A DNA stretch of 64,000 nucleotides from Rothia nasimurium (GTDB lineage: Bacteria > Actinomycetota > Actinomycetes > Actinomycetales > Micrococcaceae). The stretch lies in assembly GCF_928382285.1 (NCBI RefSeq), contig NZ_CAKMSS010000009.1, positions 1-64,000 on the forward strand, given 5' to 3'. Positions 54,780 to 63,771 of the stretch are shown here, one piece after another. The first letter of the stretch is position 1. Every line of letters starts with the position of its first letter. The translations under genes were made by a program, and so were the position numbers. Below the pieces are notes generated by a model, which did not search any database, was not told the DNA's origin, and was given only the letters and a program-made list of their open reading frames with translations.

Positions 54780-55106
54780 ATGATTTTCAAAGGTGTAGGC
54801 GACACGCGCCCTTACCCCGATCACGGGCTTACTCAGCGTACCTGGGGCTCCATTGCCCCCTCGCAGGTGCGCCTCGACCGCCTGATCACCACGCAGAAAA
54901 ACCTCAACCTTGAAACCCTGCTGGCCGAAGACTCCACCTTCTACGGGGACCTCTTCCCCCACGTGGTGCGCTACCGGGGCGAACTTTACCTCGAAGACGG
55001 CGTCCACCGCGCCCTGCGTACCGCCCTACAGCGCCGCGCCGTCATGTACGCCCGCGTGCTCGACCTAGATGCCCTGGCTCCCTCGCTTCTGGAGTCGGGA
55101 AATTAG
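54780..55106 (+). CDS. Small conserved protein with ParB/Srx-like DGVHR motif
   Basis: 108 residues: QVRLDRLITTQKNLNLETLLAEDSTFYGDLFPHVVRYRGELYLEDGVHRALRTALQRRAVMYARVLDL. The V..L..T...L....L, then V...G..YL.DG.HR...A layout is that of ParB-like nuclease/sulfiredoxin-fold domains. Common in actinobacteria with no known role. The TAG stop overlaps the convergent TetR stop by 4 nt. Confidence 0.75.
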   Translation: MIFKGVGDTRPYPDHGLTQRTWGSIAPSQVRLDRLITTQKNLNLETLLAEDSTFYGDLFPHVVRYRGELYLEDGVHRALRTALQRRAVMYARVLDLDALAPSLLESGN

Positions 55107-55771
55107 GACGCTGCGACCAGGTGCAGCTCCGGGGTGCCGTCCAGGCGTACGGGGCGTCCGCTCTCATCAAAACGAGCCCCCAGGCCCATCTGAATAAAGC
55201 GAATGGTGCTCTCAATATGGCGCTCGCGGGCTTCAATGCTGCTGGCCTCGTCGGTGCGGTCGGCGCTTGATGAGAGGGAGCCATGTACGAGCTGGGCTAG
55301 CTCGCGAATATCGTTCTCAGGGAGGTAGCCGCGTTCAATGGCTGCGGAAAGAATTCCCGCCAGGACCATCTGCAGTTCGCGCACATGGTCGCCCAGCTTG
55401 GCAAAAGCCTCGGGGGAGAGGACCGATCGCATGGCGGGGCCGGGGGGCATGTGGCGGCGGGAAAGGTCCTCAATCTGTAGGCGCACGTAGACAGCCAGCT
55501 GGTCGATGGGGTTTTCCACTCCGGCCAGGGCCTCACGCAGTTCGGTGAGGAAGCGCTCAGTCTCATCGAGGGCGTAGGCAATGAGAAGTTCACCCATGTC
55601 GGCAAAGTAGTTGTACACCGCGGTGCGGCCGATGCCAGCAGTTTTGGCCACGTGGGTCATAGTGAGGCCGGGTAGGCCGCGCTCGTAGAGCAGGCGACCG
55701 AAAGAGTCGAGGATGGCGCGTTTGGTGTTCTCGCGCTGGGCGGCATTGGTGGCGGCAGTAATTCGAGGCAT
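55103..55771 (-). CDS. TetR-family regulator
   Basis: 222 residues; HTH KRAILDSFGRLLYERGLPGLTMTHVAKTAGIGRTAVYNYFADMGELLIAY at 18-66. Divergent from the queuosine-precursor transporter gene. A 23-bp dyad sits immediately before its start, suggesting autorepression. Ligand unknown. Confidence 0.85.
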   Translation of the reverse strand: MPRITAATNAAQRENTKRAILDSFGRLLYERGLPGLTMTHVAKTAGIGRTAVYNYFADMGELLIAYALDETERFLTELREALAGVENPIDQLAVYVRLQIEDLSRRHMPPGPAMRSVLSPEAFAKLGDHVRELQMVLAGILSAAIERGYLPENDIRELAQLVHGSLSSSADRTDEASSIEARERHIESTIRFIQMGLGARFDESGRPVRLDGTPELHLVAAS

Positions 55772-55773
55772 AA

Positions 55774-55796
55774 TGACACCCTATCGCTATCTGTCA
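55774..55796. promoter_or_regulatory. Candidate TetR operator
   Basis: TGACA and TGTCA half-sites flank TATCGCTAT within a 23-bp dyad directly upstream of the TetR start. Half-sites resemble those of the palindrome in the hmuO promoter. Confidence 0.45.
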
Positions 55797-55989
55797 CTAA
55801 AACCTATTTTTTGCCACAAAATCCAGCAAACTGTCAGCAAAACCTTCCATCAACTCACCTGCGGACGCCCCCTGCACCCCATTGCACACCCGGCGGCTCG
55901 TGCGATGCCGCCCAAAAATCGGTAAGCTAGTGGGCGCCCAGGTGGCAGGTGGGCACCTTTCAAACCGATACTCAACCCAGGGGATAACT

Positions 55990-56700
55990 GTGTCTACACC
56001 CACCAGCAGCTCACCGGCGTCCGCACATCACACCACCGCCGATACCGGCTTTGCCCGCCCCACCCGCACCTACTATGACCTGCTTCTGGCAGCTACCTGC
56101 GTGGTCTTCATCCTCTCCAACATCGGAGCAACCAAGGGCGTGACCTTCGGGTCTATCATCACCGATGGGGGTTTCTTCCTCTTCCCCCTGGCCTACGTGC
56201 TGGGCGATGTAATCAGCGAAATTTACGGCTTTAAACTGGCCCGCCGCGCCATTATTACCAGCTTCGTTGCCGCTGCTGCTGCCGCCGCTAGCTTCTGGGT
56301 ACTCATTGCCCTGCCCGCAGCCGATTTCTACGAGGGCCAGGCCGCCCTTGAAACTGTCCTTGGGCCCGTACCCCAGATTTTGGCAGGCTCCCTACTGGGC
56401 TTTTTGACCGGCCAGCTACTCAACTCTTGGGTGCTAGTGAAACTTAAGGAAAAAACCGGCGGCCGCCACCTCTGGGGACGACTCATGGGCTCCACCCTGG
56501 TCGGCGAGCTAGCTGACACCGTCATCTTCTGCTCCATCGCCGCTCCCATTATTGGAATTGCAAGTTTCGGCGACTTCCTCAACTACGTCATCGTGGGCTA
56601 CGTGTACAAGTGCGCCGTAGAGCTGCTCCTGCTGCCCATCACCTACCCCGTCATCGGCTGGTTCAAGCGCAAGGAACCCACCTACAGCCCTGCCCGATAA
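55990..56700 (+). CDS. Queuosine precursor transporter (YhhQ/VUT family)
   Basis: 236 residues with six membrane helices; ATCVVFILSNIGATKG, DGGFFLFPLAYVLGDVISEIYGFKLARRAI and LVGELADTVIFCSIA are YhhQ signatures. It imports a queuosine precursor such as preQ1 or queuine for Tgt, which is encoded at 61659. GTG at 55990 is chosen with AGGGG 7 nt upstream. Confidence 0.92.
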   Translation: MSTPTSSSPASAHHTTADTGFARPTRTYYDLLLAATCVVFILSNIGATKGVTFGSIITDGGFFLFPLAYVLGDVISEIYGFKLARRAIITSFVAAAAAAASFWVLIALPAADFYEGQAALETVLGPVPQILAGSLLGFLTGQLLNSWVLVKLKEKTGGRHLWGRLMGSTLVGELADTVIFCSIAAPIIGIASFGDFLNYVIVGYVYKCAVELLLLPITYPVIGWFKRKEPTYSPAR

Positions 56701-56702
56701 GG

Positions 56703-56771
56703 TAAGTGCCCACCAGACTCGCGCGTCGTCCACTCGCGGCCTAAGCGCTGCGAGAGTCTCGTGGGCACTTA
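56703..56771. terminator. Hairpin after the YhhQ-like gene
   Basis: TAAGTGCCCAC...AGACTCGC pairs with GCGAGAGTCTCGTGGGCACTTA (56750-56771), starting 2 nt after the stop. No long T run. Confidence 0.6.
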
Positions 56772-56968
56772 GGTGGAGGCGGACGCTCGCCGCCACGGAC
56801 GTCCGCCTGTCGCGCACCTCCTGCCAAATGCCCTGCACCCGCCACCAAGGGGGTGATGTGTCTCTCACTGCATAATGGTGAGCACTGAAGACCGGTTTTC
56901 CCTCAGAAAACCTGTGTAAACTTTCGGTTCATTGCATACACCACACTCTCTTGAAAGGGAGGGCACCC

Positions 56969-58426
56969 GTGGCATCAACCACCACCGGCCAGCAGGAGGG
57001 CGGCAACCTCAGCCGCGCCCTCTCCCACGGCCAGCTCACCATGATTGCCCTCGGCCTCGCCGTGGGTACCGGCCTCTTTTTGGGCTCCGGCGCAGCTATC
57101 TCTATCGCGGGCCCGGCCGTCATTGTCTCCTACGCCATCGGCTCACTGATCGCCGCTATTATCGGTGCCTGCGCCGGTGAAATGGCCGTGCGCTACCCCG
57201 TGCGTGGCGGCTTCGGCACCATCGCCGGTAAATTCCTCAGCCCCTACGCGGGCTACCTGACCCGCTGGGCCTACTGGATGACCACCGTTACCCTGGCCGG
57301 CGCTGAGGTTGTAGCAGTGGGTGCCTACATGGCCTACTGGTACCCCAACGTTCCCCTCTGGATCTGGGTACTCATCGCAGGCGGCGCGATTTTCGTGCTC
57401 AACCTGACCAGCGTTAAATCCTTCGGTGTGGTGGAATTCTTCCTCTCCTCCATTAAGGTGAGCGCGGTCGTCCTCTTCATCATCTTCGGCCTGGCCCTGG
57501 TCTTCTTCGGCCTGCCTGGCCAGGACGCCACCGGCGTCTCCAACCTCACCGCCCACGGCGGCTTCATGCCCAATGGCCTCTCCTCTATCTGGATTGCTCT
57601 GGCCGTGGTCATGTTCTCCTTCGGCGGTATCGAGCTCATCTCCATCTCCGCAGCAGAAGCTAAGGACCCGGTGCGCTCCGTGCGCTCCTCAGCTAAGGCT
57701 ATGATGTGGCGCCTGGCTACCTTCTACGTGCTCTCCCTCTTCATCGTGGTCGCCATCATCCCCTGGACCAGCGCCGCCGCCCTGGGCAAGGACATCGAAG
57801 GCTCCCCCTTCGTCATGGTCTTCACCGAACTGGGCATTCCCTACATTGGCGGTATCACCAACTTCATCCTCATGACCGCCGCCCTGTCCGGCGCAAACGC
57901 CGCCCTCTATGCAGCCACCCGCCTGCTGCACGCCCTGGGGCACGAGGGTATGGCCCCCAAGGTCCTCGCCCGCACCAGCTCCTCAGGTATTCCCAACCTG
58001 GCACTGACCGTCTCATCCCTGGGTGCTGTGGTCGCCATGATCATGGCTATCTCGGGTGTGGGAGGAATCTTCGGCTACATGATGGCCCTGGTCACCGTCA
58101 GCGTGCTGGTGGTCTGGTCCATGATTCTGCTGTCCTACATGGCCTACAAGAAGGTCGAAGGCGACGCCTCCCCCTTCCGCGTCTTCGGCGGCTCAGCCAC
58201 CGCAGCGGTTGGCCTGATCGGCGTCATCGCTACCTTCATCGCCATGTTCTTCGCCGGTGGTTCCATGCTCCCCTCCATCTTCGTGGGGCTGGGCTTCTTC
58301 GGTCTGATTACCATCATCTACTTCGCCGGTGTCAACAAGAACATCAGCACCTCAGATGACGCCTTCGACGAAGTCCGCGCCGTCACCACCCAGGTGCCCG
58401 TCGTCGACGGCACCAAACAGCGCTAA
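56969..58426 (+). CDS. Amino-acid permease (APC/AAT family), copy 1
   Basis: 485 residues with about twelve membrane helices. LSHGQLTMIALGLAVGTGLFLGSG is the AAT substrate-binding helix 1; GEMAVRYPVRGGFGTIAGKFLSPYAGYLTRWAYW and MFSFGGIELISISAAEAKDPVRSVR are typical of proton-coupled amino-acid/GABA importers. Substrate unknown. GTG at 56969, AAGGGAGG 7 nt upstream. A close paralogue lies 128 nt downstream. Confidence 0.9.
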   Translation: MASTTTGQQEGGNLSRALSHGQLTMIALGLAVGTGLFLGSGAAISIAGPAVIVSYAIGSLIAAIIGACAGEMAVRYPVRGGFGTIAGKFLSPYAGYLTRWAYWMTTVTLAGAEVVAVGAYMAYWYPNVPLWIWVLIAGGAIFVLNLTSVKSFGVVEFFLSSIKVSAVVLFIIFGLALVFFGLPGQDATGVSNLTAHGGFMPNGLSSIWIALAVVMFSFGGIELISISAAEAKDPVRSVRSSAKAMMWRLATFYVLSLFIVVAIIPWTSAAALGKDIEGSPFVMVFTELGIPYIGGITNFILMTAALSGANAALYAATRLLHALGHEGMAPKVLARTSSSGIPNLALTVSSLGAVVAMIMAISGVGGIFGYMMALVTVSVLVVWSMILLSYMAYKKVEGDASPFRVFGGSATAAVGLIGVIATFIAMFFAGGSMLPSIFVGLGFFGLITIIYFAGVNKNISTSDDAFDEVRAVTTQVPVVDGTKQR

Positions 58427-58448
58427 AATCAGTAGCAGGTCTACACAA

Positions 58449-58503
58449 GGACGCCGGTAGCCCGCCCCCAGCCTCACGGCAGGGGAGTCGCGCACCGGCG
58501 TCC
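58449..58503. terminator. Hairpin, GGACGCC family (copy T3)
   Basis: GGACGCCGGT/ACCGGCGTCC arms with the inner word GGCAGGGGAG, between the two permease genes. No T run; may only attenuate. Confidence 0.6.
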
Positions 58504-58554
58504 GCGCATTAACACCGCTACCGCACACGACGTTTTCTCACAGTAAGGCTTACC

Positions 58555-60000
58555 GTGGCACACACACCTTCGCAGGGGCAGGCCCAGGCGACCACCCTCA
58601 AACGCTCACTCACGCACGGGCAGATGACCATGATTGTGCTGGGCTCGGCCCTGGGTACCGGCCTCTTTTTGGGCTCCTCGGGCGCTATCGCCCTGGCGGG
58701 CCCGGCCGTTATCCTGGCCTACGCTATCGGCTCCCTAGTCGCCGCCATTATTGCCGCTTCTACCGGTGAAATGGCCGTTCGCTACCCGGTGCGCGGTGGC
58801 TTCGGCTCCATCGCTGGCCGCTACCTGGGCCCCTACGCCGGCTACCTGACCCGCTGGGCCTACTGGACCGTCACCGCCATTATCACCGGTATTGAGCTGG
58901 TCGCGGTTGCCACCTACCTGCAGTACTGGTGGCCCTCCCTGCCCCTGTGGGTGGGCATCGTGCTCTTTGGTGCGGTGATCGTGCTGCTGAACATCCGCTC
59001 GGTCAAGTACTTTGGCACCATGGAGTTCTTCCTGTCCTCCATCAAGGTCATCGCCCTGCTGCTCTTCGTACTGGTGGGCCTGGCCCTGGTCTTCGTGGGC
59101 TTCCCCGGTCACGAGGCCACCGGCATCACCAACCTGACCAACGACGGCGGCTTCATGCCCACCGGCTTCCACGGGGTCTGGCTCTCGCTCGCGGTGGTCA
59201 TGTTCTCCTTCGGCGGTATCGAAATGCTCTCCATTTCCGCCGCTGAAGCGAAGGACCCGGTGCGCTCAGTGCGAGCCTCAACTAAGGCGAATATGTGGCG
59301 CCTGGCTACTATCTATGTGGTCGCCCTCTTTATCGTGGTATCGATTATTCCCTGGCAGTCAGCCGCTCAGCTCGACGGCTCCGTTGAAGCCTCACCCTTT
59401 GTGCTAGTCTTCTCGGAAGTCGGTGTTCCGGCCATCGCCTCTATCACCAACTTCATTATTCTGGTTGCCGCCCTGTCCGCCGCCAACGCCAATCTCTACG
59501 CGGGCACCCGCCTGCTGCACTCCCTGGCGAGTGAGAAGATGGCACCTGCGCCCCTGGCCCGCGTCAGCGGTGGAGGCATTCCCGTGCTGGCCATGTGGGC
59601 CTCAACCTCGGGCGTGGTGCTGGCGATTCTGCTGGCCCTCTTCCTGCCCGGCCAGGCCTTTGGTCTGATGATGACCCTGACCATGGTCTGCGCCCTCACC
59701 GTATGGGTTCTGATTCTGCTGGCCTACATCGCCTTCAAGGGGGTTGAGGGTAACTCTTCGGCCTTCCGCATGTGGGGCGGGCGGGTTACCGCTGGCCTGG
59801 GTATCTTCCTGCTGCTGGCTATCTGGGCGGCTCTCTTCGCCCGCACCGGCAACGCTGCCCCGGCCACCATGGGCATCGCCTACTTCCTAATTCTGACCAT
59901 GATCTACTTCGGCGTGGTCAAGCGTGTGCACACCGGGCACGAGGACGCCTTCGCCGAGGCAGACGCCGCCGTGGCAGCCCACAGCGGTGGCAGGGGCTAG
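58555..60000 (+). CDS. Amino-acid permease (APC/AAT family), copy 2
   Basis: 481 residues, strongly similar throughout to copy 1 (LTHGQMTMIVLGSALGTGLFLGSSGAIALAG, GGFGSIAGRYLGPYAGYLTRWAYW, FSFGGIEMLSISAAEAKDPVRSVR). A tandem gene duplication with diverged loops, suggesting related but different substrates. GTG start. Followed 2 nt later by a thioesterase gene. Confidence 0.9.
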   Translation: MAHTPSQGQAQATTLKRSLTHGQMTMIVLGSALGTGLFLGSSGAIALAGPAVILAYAIGSLVAAIIAASTGEMAVRYPVRGGFGSIAGRYLGPYAGYLTRWAYWTVTAIITGIELVAVATYLQYWWPSLPLWVGIVLFGAVIVLLNIRSVKYFGTMEFFLSSIKVIALLLFVLVGLALVFVGFPGHEATGITNLTNDGGFMPTGFHGVWLSLAVVMFSFGGIEMLSISAAEAKDPVRSVRASTKANMWRLATIYVVALFIVVSIIPWQSAAQLDGSVEASPFVLVFSEVGVPAIASITNFIILVAALSAANANLYAGTRLLHSLASEKMAPAPLARVSGGGIPVLAMWASTSGVVLAILLALFLPGQAFGLMMTLTMVCALTVWVLILLAYIAFKGVEGNSSAFRMWGGRVTAGLGIFLLLAIWAALFARTGNAAPATMGIAYFLILTMIYFGVVKRVHTGHEDAFAEADAAVAAHSGGRG

Positions 60001-60002
60001 GT

Positions 60003-60479
60003 ATGGGTGCAGTCTATGAGGTCGAGGTTCCCCTGCGCTGGGGCGACATGGACGCCTACGGCCATGTCAACAACGTGACCATGATGCAGGTGCTCGAAGA
60101 AGCCCGCGTAGCCCTCTTTGGGCCGCCTCCCTCGTCCGGCGAACCTGCGCCGCTGGTAGGGGAGAGCACCGAGGGAAAGCCGGGGCGGGCGTCTGCTCAC
60201 CTGCCCCTCTTTGAGAGTCTGCCTGCTGGCACCCAGGCCCTGGTTGCTGAAAACCACGTCAAGTACCGCAGCCCCCTGGCCTACCGCGGGGTGCCGGTGC
60301 GGGTGCAGATGCAGGTCAGCAAGGTTACGGCCGCCTCGCTGGTAGTTGCCTACGAGCTGTATGACCCGGTAACCGGTGTCCACTGCGTTTCAGCCAGCAC
60401 AACCCTGGCCTTCTTTAACGTTGAGACCGGCTCCCTGGTGCGCCTGAGCGCCGAACAGCGGGAGCAGCTGGCAGCCTAG
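60003..60479 (+). CDS. Acyl-CoA thioesterase (4HBT hot-dog family)
   Basis: 158 residues: VPLRWGDMDAYGHVNNVTMMQVLEEAR carries the catalytic Asp and HVNN of the YbgC/FadM type, and VKYRSPLAYRGVPV is the second hot-dog strand. Hydrolyses an acyl-CoA. A Pro/Gly-rich loop (about 40-60) is longer than usual. Starts 2 nt after the permease stop, so translation is coupled. Confidence 0.88.
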   Translation: MGAVYEVEVPLRWGDMDAYGHVNNVTMMQVLEEARVALFGPPPSSGEPAPLVGESTEGKPGRASAHLPLFESLPAGTQALVAENHVKYRSPLAYRGVPVRVQMQVSKVTAASLVVAYELYDPVTGVHCVSASTTLAFFNVETGSLVRLSAEQREQLAA

Positions 60480-60495
60480 ACCGCAGATGCCCTTT

Positions 60496-60542
60496 AAAAA
60501 GTGCACGTGCCCTCCACTTTTGGCAGGGCACGTGCACTTTTT
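60496..60542. terminator. Bidirectional terminator (copy 1 of AAAAAGTGCA type)
   Basis: 18-bp perfect stem AAAAAGTGCACGTGCCCT with its complement (60525-60542); A and T tracts on both sides. Shared by the convergent thioesterase and SRPBCC genes. Related to 61079-61123. Confidence 0.88.
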
Positions 60543-60559
60543 GTATGGCGCTTGAGTCT

Positions 60560-61048
60560 TTAGGCTGCGAGGACGCGGTTGAGCTTGTTGAAAGAGGACT
60601 TCCAGCCAGCTACCGACATCTCGTGCATAGCCGGGTCGAGCGGACCCTGGGTGATGGTGACGCGGGTGGTGGAATCATCAATCTTCTCGAAGGCGGTGCG
60701 GTTGAGGAAGTAGGAGCCGGCTTCCATGCCGTGGGCTTCAGCCAGCTCCTCACCGATAGCCTCATAGCCCTCAATCAGTTCACCGGGTACCAGCTTGTGG
60801 AAGGTGCCGTTGACGGGGGAGGTGAACTCGGGGTTCTCTTCGCTGACCATGACGAACTTCTGGGCACCGCCCTCGCGCACGTCGATGTCAACGGTATCGA
60901 GCGGCACGGTGAAACCCTCGGGGCCAAACCACTGGGGCATCAGTTCTGCCGAGGTGAAAGCCTCGTAGAGAGCCTCGGGGGTGGCCTCAAAATCGTGGGT
61001 AAAGGTCAGGACTTCTTCAGGGGCAATGGTGCCAAAATCAAAGTTCAT
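60560..61048 (-). CDS. SRPBCC (AHSA1-like) domain protein, copy 1
   Basis: 162 residues: FTHDFEATPEALYEAFTSAELMPQWFGPEG and ITQGPLDPAMHEMSVAGWKSSFNKLNRVL show the START/AHSA1-like hydrophobic pocket fold. Ligand unknown. Paralogue of the next gene, 106 nt upstream, each followed by a similar hairpin. Confidence 0.85.
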   Translation of the reverse strand: MNFDFGTIAPEEVLTFTHDFEATPEALYEAFTSAELMPQWFGPEGFTVPLDTVDIDVREGGAQKFVMVSEENPEFTSPVNGTFHKLVPGELIEGYEAIGEELAEAHGMEAGSYFLNRTAFEKIDDSTTRVTITQGPLDPAMHEMSVAGWKSSFNKLNRVLAA

Positions 61049-61078
61049 GGATTCTCCTTGTTGGGTAGATACCGCTTA

Positions 61079-61123
61079 AAAAGTGCATATGCCCTGTGAA
61101 AAGTGACAGGCATGTGCACTTTT
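61079..61123. terminator. Terminator (copy 2 of AAAAAGTGCA type)
   Basis: AAAAGTGCATATGCC... pairs with ...GGCATGTGCACTTTT; closes the second SRPBCC gene on the minus strand. It resembles the hairpin at 60496 over AAAAAGTGCA and TGCCCT. Confidence 0.75.
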
Positions 61124-61154
61124 GCGGGGGTGTAGAGGACGAGAGTGAGGGCGC

Positions 61155-61655
61155 TTAGCGTGCGAGTAGCTTGGCCAGCTTGCTGAAGGAGCCCTGCCAG
61201 GAAGCTAGAGTCTGCTCGTGTACGCCGGCGGGTAGGGGGCCCTGGGTGAGCTTAAGGATGGTACCCTCGCCGACGCCGTCCTCGGTCACCGCGGTGCCCG
61301 CCTCAAACTCAAGGCGCAGACCAATCAGGGTGTCTGAGGGCTGGCCCGACGGGGTGGGCAGGGCCTCCCGGTATTCGATGGTGTGGGGCTCGGCTAGAGT
61401 CACAAAGCGCATGTACATGGGGGCCTGGAACTTAGCCTGATCCTTGTGGCGCATGACGAACTGCTTGCGTCCACCAATCACCGGTTCCAGGGTCAGGGTG
61501 TTGGGAATAATCTTCCAATCGGCAGGGCCAAACCACTTGATAAAGAGAGTGGGGTTGGTAAAGGCCTCAAAGACCTGCTGCGGGGTGGCTGCAAACTCGT
61601 GGCGGTAGGTGATGGTTTCCTCGGGCTTGAGGTCGTCAATCTTAAAGTCGTTCAT
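61155..61655 (-). CDS. SRPBCC (AHSA1-like) domain protein, copy 2
   Basis: 166 residues: ITYRHEFAATPQQVFEAFTNPTLFIKWFGPADWK and LTQGPLPAGVHEQTLASWQGSFSKLAKLL, aligning with copy 1 end to end. Starts 3 nt after the tgt stop, so it may be co-transcribed with tgt. Confidence 0.85.
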   Translation of the reverse strand: MNDFKIDDLKPEETITYRHEFAATPQQVFEAFTNPTLFIKWFGPADWKIIPNTLTLEPVIGGRKQFVMRHKDQAKFQAPMYMRFVTLAEPHTIEYREALPTPSGQPSDTLIGLRLEFEAGTAVTEDGVGEGTILKLTQGPLPAGVHEQTLASWQGSFSKLAKLLAR

Positions 61656-61658
61656 GCT

Positions 61659-63188
61659 CTACTTCTCGTCGCTGGTGGGCTTGGTGGTGTCGGCCTGGTC
61701 GGTTTTAGGCTGCGCGGACGCGTCCGCCCCGGCGTCCTGCCCCTGGGCTGCCTTCTCGGCTGCCCGGCGGGCCTCGGCCTCAGCCTTTGCCTTCATATTG
61801 GCCTCCCAGCGGGCCTGGGCGGCAGCTGCCCGCTCGGCGTCCTTAGCGGCCTTACGCGCGGCGGCTTCTTCCTGGGCCTTTTGCTGGGCAACCTTCTTGG
61901 CGTAGTACTTACCCAAGAACTCATCGCGGTAGTCGAAATATTCCCCGGAGTCGATCGCCGCGCGGGCGTCGTCCACCATCTTCACAATAAAACGCTCATT
62001 GTGAATCGAGGCCAGGGTCGCTGAGAGGCGCTCGTCGGCCTTGAAGAGGTGGTGCAGGTAGGCGCGGGTGTAGTGGGTGCAGGTGTAGCAGTCGCAGCCC
62101 TCGAAGATGGGGGAGAAGTCGGTGCGGTAGCGGGCGTTGGTCAGGTTGAAGCGGCCATCGGGGGTGTAAACGGCCGCGTTGCGGGCCACGCGGGTGGGGG
62201 AGACACAGTCGAAGGTGTCGACGCCGTTTTCAATGCCGGTGAAGATGTCATCGGGCTCCGAAATGCCCAGCAGGTGGCGGGGCTTGTTCTCGGGTAGTTC
62301 CTCGTTGCACCAGCGCACGATAGTGCCCAGGTTTTCCTTTTCGAGCGCCCCGCCCAGGCCAAAGCCGTCAAAGGGCATGGAGCCGAGGTCGCGGCAGGCT
62401 TTGCGGCGCAGGTCCTCATACTGGGCCCCCTGAATCACACCAAAAAGGGCCTGATAGGGCTTGCCCACCCGCTCAGCGGTCAGACGCTGGTGCTCAGCAA
62501 TACAGCGCAGGGCCCACAGCCGGGTGCGCTCCAGCGCCTCTTCCTGGTAGGCCCGGGAGTTATAAAGAGTGGTCAGCTCATCGAAGGCAAACATGATGTC
62601 AGCGCCAATCTGGTGCTGCACCTGCATGGATACCTCGGGGGTGAAACGGTGAATATCGCCGTTGATGTGGGACTTAAAGTTGACCCCGTCATCGTCCACG
62701 TGGGCCATACGTTCCTTGCCCGCCGCCACGTCGTCGTCGCCGATGGGGCGTCCGTCCGCGCCGGTAGCCCCGGCCACGGTGCCCATATCAATCACCTTTT
62801 TGAAACCCGAGCCCAGGCTCATCACCTGGAAGCCCCCGGAGTCGGTGAAAGTAGGGCCATCCCAGTTCATGAACTTACCCAGACCGCCTGCGGCGTCGAG
62901 GACGTCCGGCCCCGGCTGCAGGTAGAGGTGGTAGGCGTTGGCCAGCAGGGCCTGGGCACCCAGGTCTTTCATGGCCTCGGGCAGCACAGCCTTGACGGTT
63001 GCCTTGGTGCCCACCGGGGTGAAGGCGGGGGTGGCAATGTCGCCGTGGGGGGTGTGAATGACGCCGGTGCGGCCCTGGAAGGCCCCGCCGTTGGCGTCCA
63101 CCTGCTTGCCGGTGGGCTGGGCGGTATCGGTCAGGCGGTTGCCCAGTTCAAAAGAAAAAGTGGGATCAGAAAATTCGGTATTGAGCAC
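61659..63188 (-). CDS. tgt: tRNA-guanine transglycosylase
   Basis: 509 residues. TDSGGFQVMSLG (catalytic Asp), GVIQGAQYEDLR, ENGVDTFDCVSPTRVARNA and the zinc site CDCYTCTHYTRAYLHHLF are intact. It exchanges G34 of Asn, Asp, His and Tyr tRNAs for the queuosine precursor. The C-terminal 90 residues are a charged Ala/Lys/Glu coiled-coil-like tail not in classical Tgt. GTG at 63188 is preferred because a longer frame would run through the upstream hairpin. Confidence 0.93.
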   Translation of the reverse strand: MLNTEFSDPTFSFELGNRLTDTAQPTGKQVDANGGAFQGRTGVIHTPHGDIATPAFTPVGTKATVKAVLPEAMKDLGAQALLANAYHLYLQPGPDVLDAAGGLGKFMNWDGPTFTDSGGFQVMSLGSGFKKVIDMGTVAGATGADGRPIGDDDVAAGKERMAHVDDDGVNFKSHINGDIHRFTPEVSMQVQHQIGADIMFAFDELTTLYNSRAYQEEALERTRLWALRCIAEHQRLTAERVGKPYQALFGVIQGAQYEDLRRKACRDLGSMPFDGFGLGGALEKENLGTIVRWCNEELPENKPRHLLGISEPDDIFTGIENGVDTFDCVSPTRVARNAAVYTPDGRFNLTNARYRTDFSPIFEGCDCYTCTHYTRAYLHHLFKADERLSATLASIHNERFIVKMVDDARAAIDSGEYFDYRDEFLGKYYAKKVAQQKAQEEAAARKAAKDAERAAAAQARWEANMKAKAEAEARRAAEKAAQGQDAGADASAQPKTDQADTTKPTSDEK

Positions 63189-63248
63189 GGGAACAAGTCT
63201 ACCGGGTGAGTGCGGAAGGACGCTGTGGCCCCGCTCCTTGAGGGTAAA

Positions 63249-63295
63249 CGAAAGCTTCATAGGTATGCAGGAAGCACATACCTATGAAGCTTTCG
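63249..63295. terminator. Perfect hairpin between ohr and tgt
   Basis: 19-bp perfect stem CGAAAGCTTCATAGGTATG with its complement (63277-63295), 9-nt loop. On the minus strand a short T stretch follows. It ends the ohr transcript. Confidence 0.8.
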
Positions 63296-63326
63296 GCGAC
63301 ATTCGGTGCGAGTGTGGGGTGCGAGC

Positions 63327-63746
63327 TTAGTCGTCGGAGACGGTGACGGTCACGGGGATGTTGCCGCGGGTGGCGTTGGAGTAGGGGCAGACCTGGTGGG
63401 CTGCGTCGGCCAGTGCCTGGGCCTCGTCCTGGGGAAGTTCAGGAATGACGACCTCAAGCTCAACAGCCAGGCCAAAACCCTCACCCTGCTTGCCGATGGA
63501 GACCTTAGCGCCAACGGAGGAGCCTTCAACGTTCTTCTTCTGCATGCGGGCAACCATCTGCAGGGCAGAGTGGAAGCAGGCTGCGTAGCCGGAGGCAAAG
63601 AGCTGTTCGGGGTTCAGGCCCTTGCCGGAGCCACCCATCTCAACGGGGATAGCTAGGTCGGCGTCAAAAGCGCCGTCAACGGTGCGGACGTGGCCGTTGC
63701 GGCCTTCGCCGGTTGCTAGAGCTTCGGTGGTGTAGAGGGGTTCCAT
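63327..63746 (-). CDS. ohr: Organic hydroperoxide resistance protein
   Basis: 139 residues. The two redox cysteines of Ohr are present: GYAACFHSALQMVA and AHQVCPYSNATRGNIPV. It reduces organic peroxides using lipoyl or other thiols. ATG at 63746 is chosen with AAGGA upstream. Divergent from ohrR; a perfect palindrome lies 25 nt upstream. Confidence 0.95.
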   Translation of the reverse strand: MEPLYTTEALATGEGRNGHVRTVDGAFDADLAIPVEMGGSGKGLNPEQLFASGYAACFHSALQMVARMQKKNVEGSSVGAKVSIGKQGEGFGLAVELEVVIPELPQDEAQALADAAHQVCPYSNATRGNIPVTVTVSDD

Positions 63747-63771
63747 GGGGTTTCCTTTCATGAGGTTTTAA

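Noticed and set aside
55797-55989. preQ1 riboswitch upstream of the YhhQ-like gene
   Set aside because: The leader has some inverted repeats (ATCGGT...ACCGAT) but none of the preQ1-I, -II or -III motifs I can recognise.
63189-63260. Longer N-terminus for Tgt starting at 63260
   Set aside because: It would include the 19-bp hairpin and encode a non-conserved segment; the GTG at 63188 agrees better with the family N-terminus.
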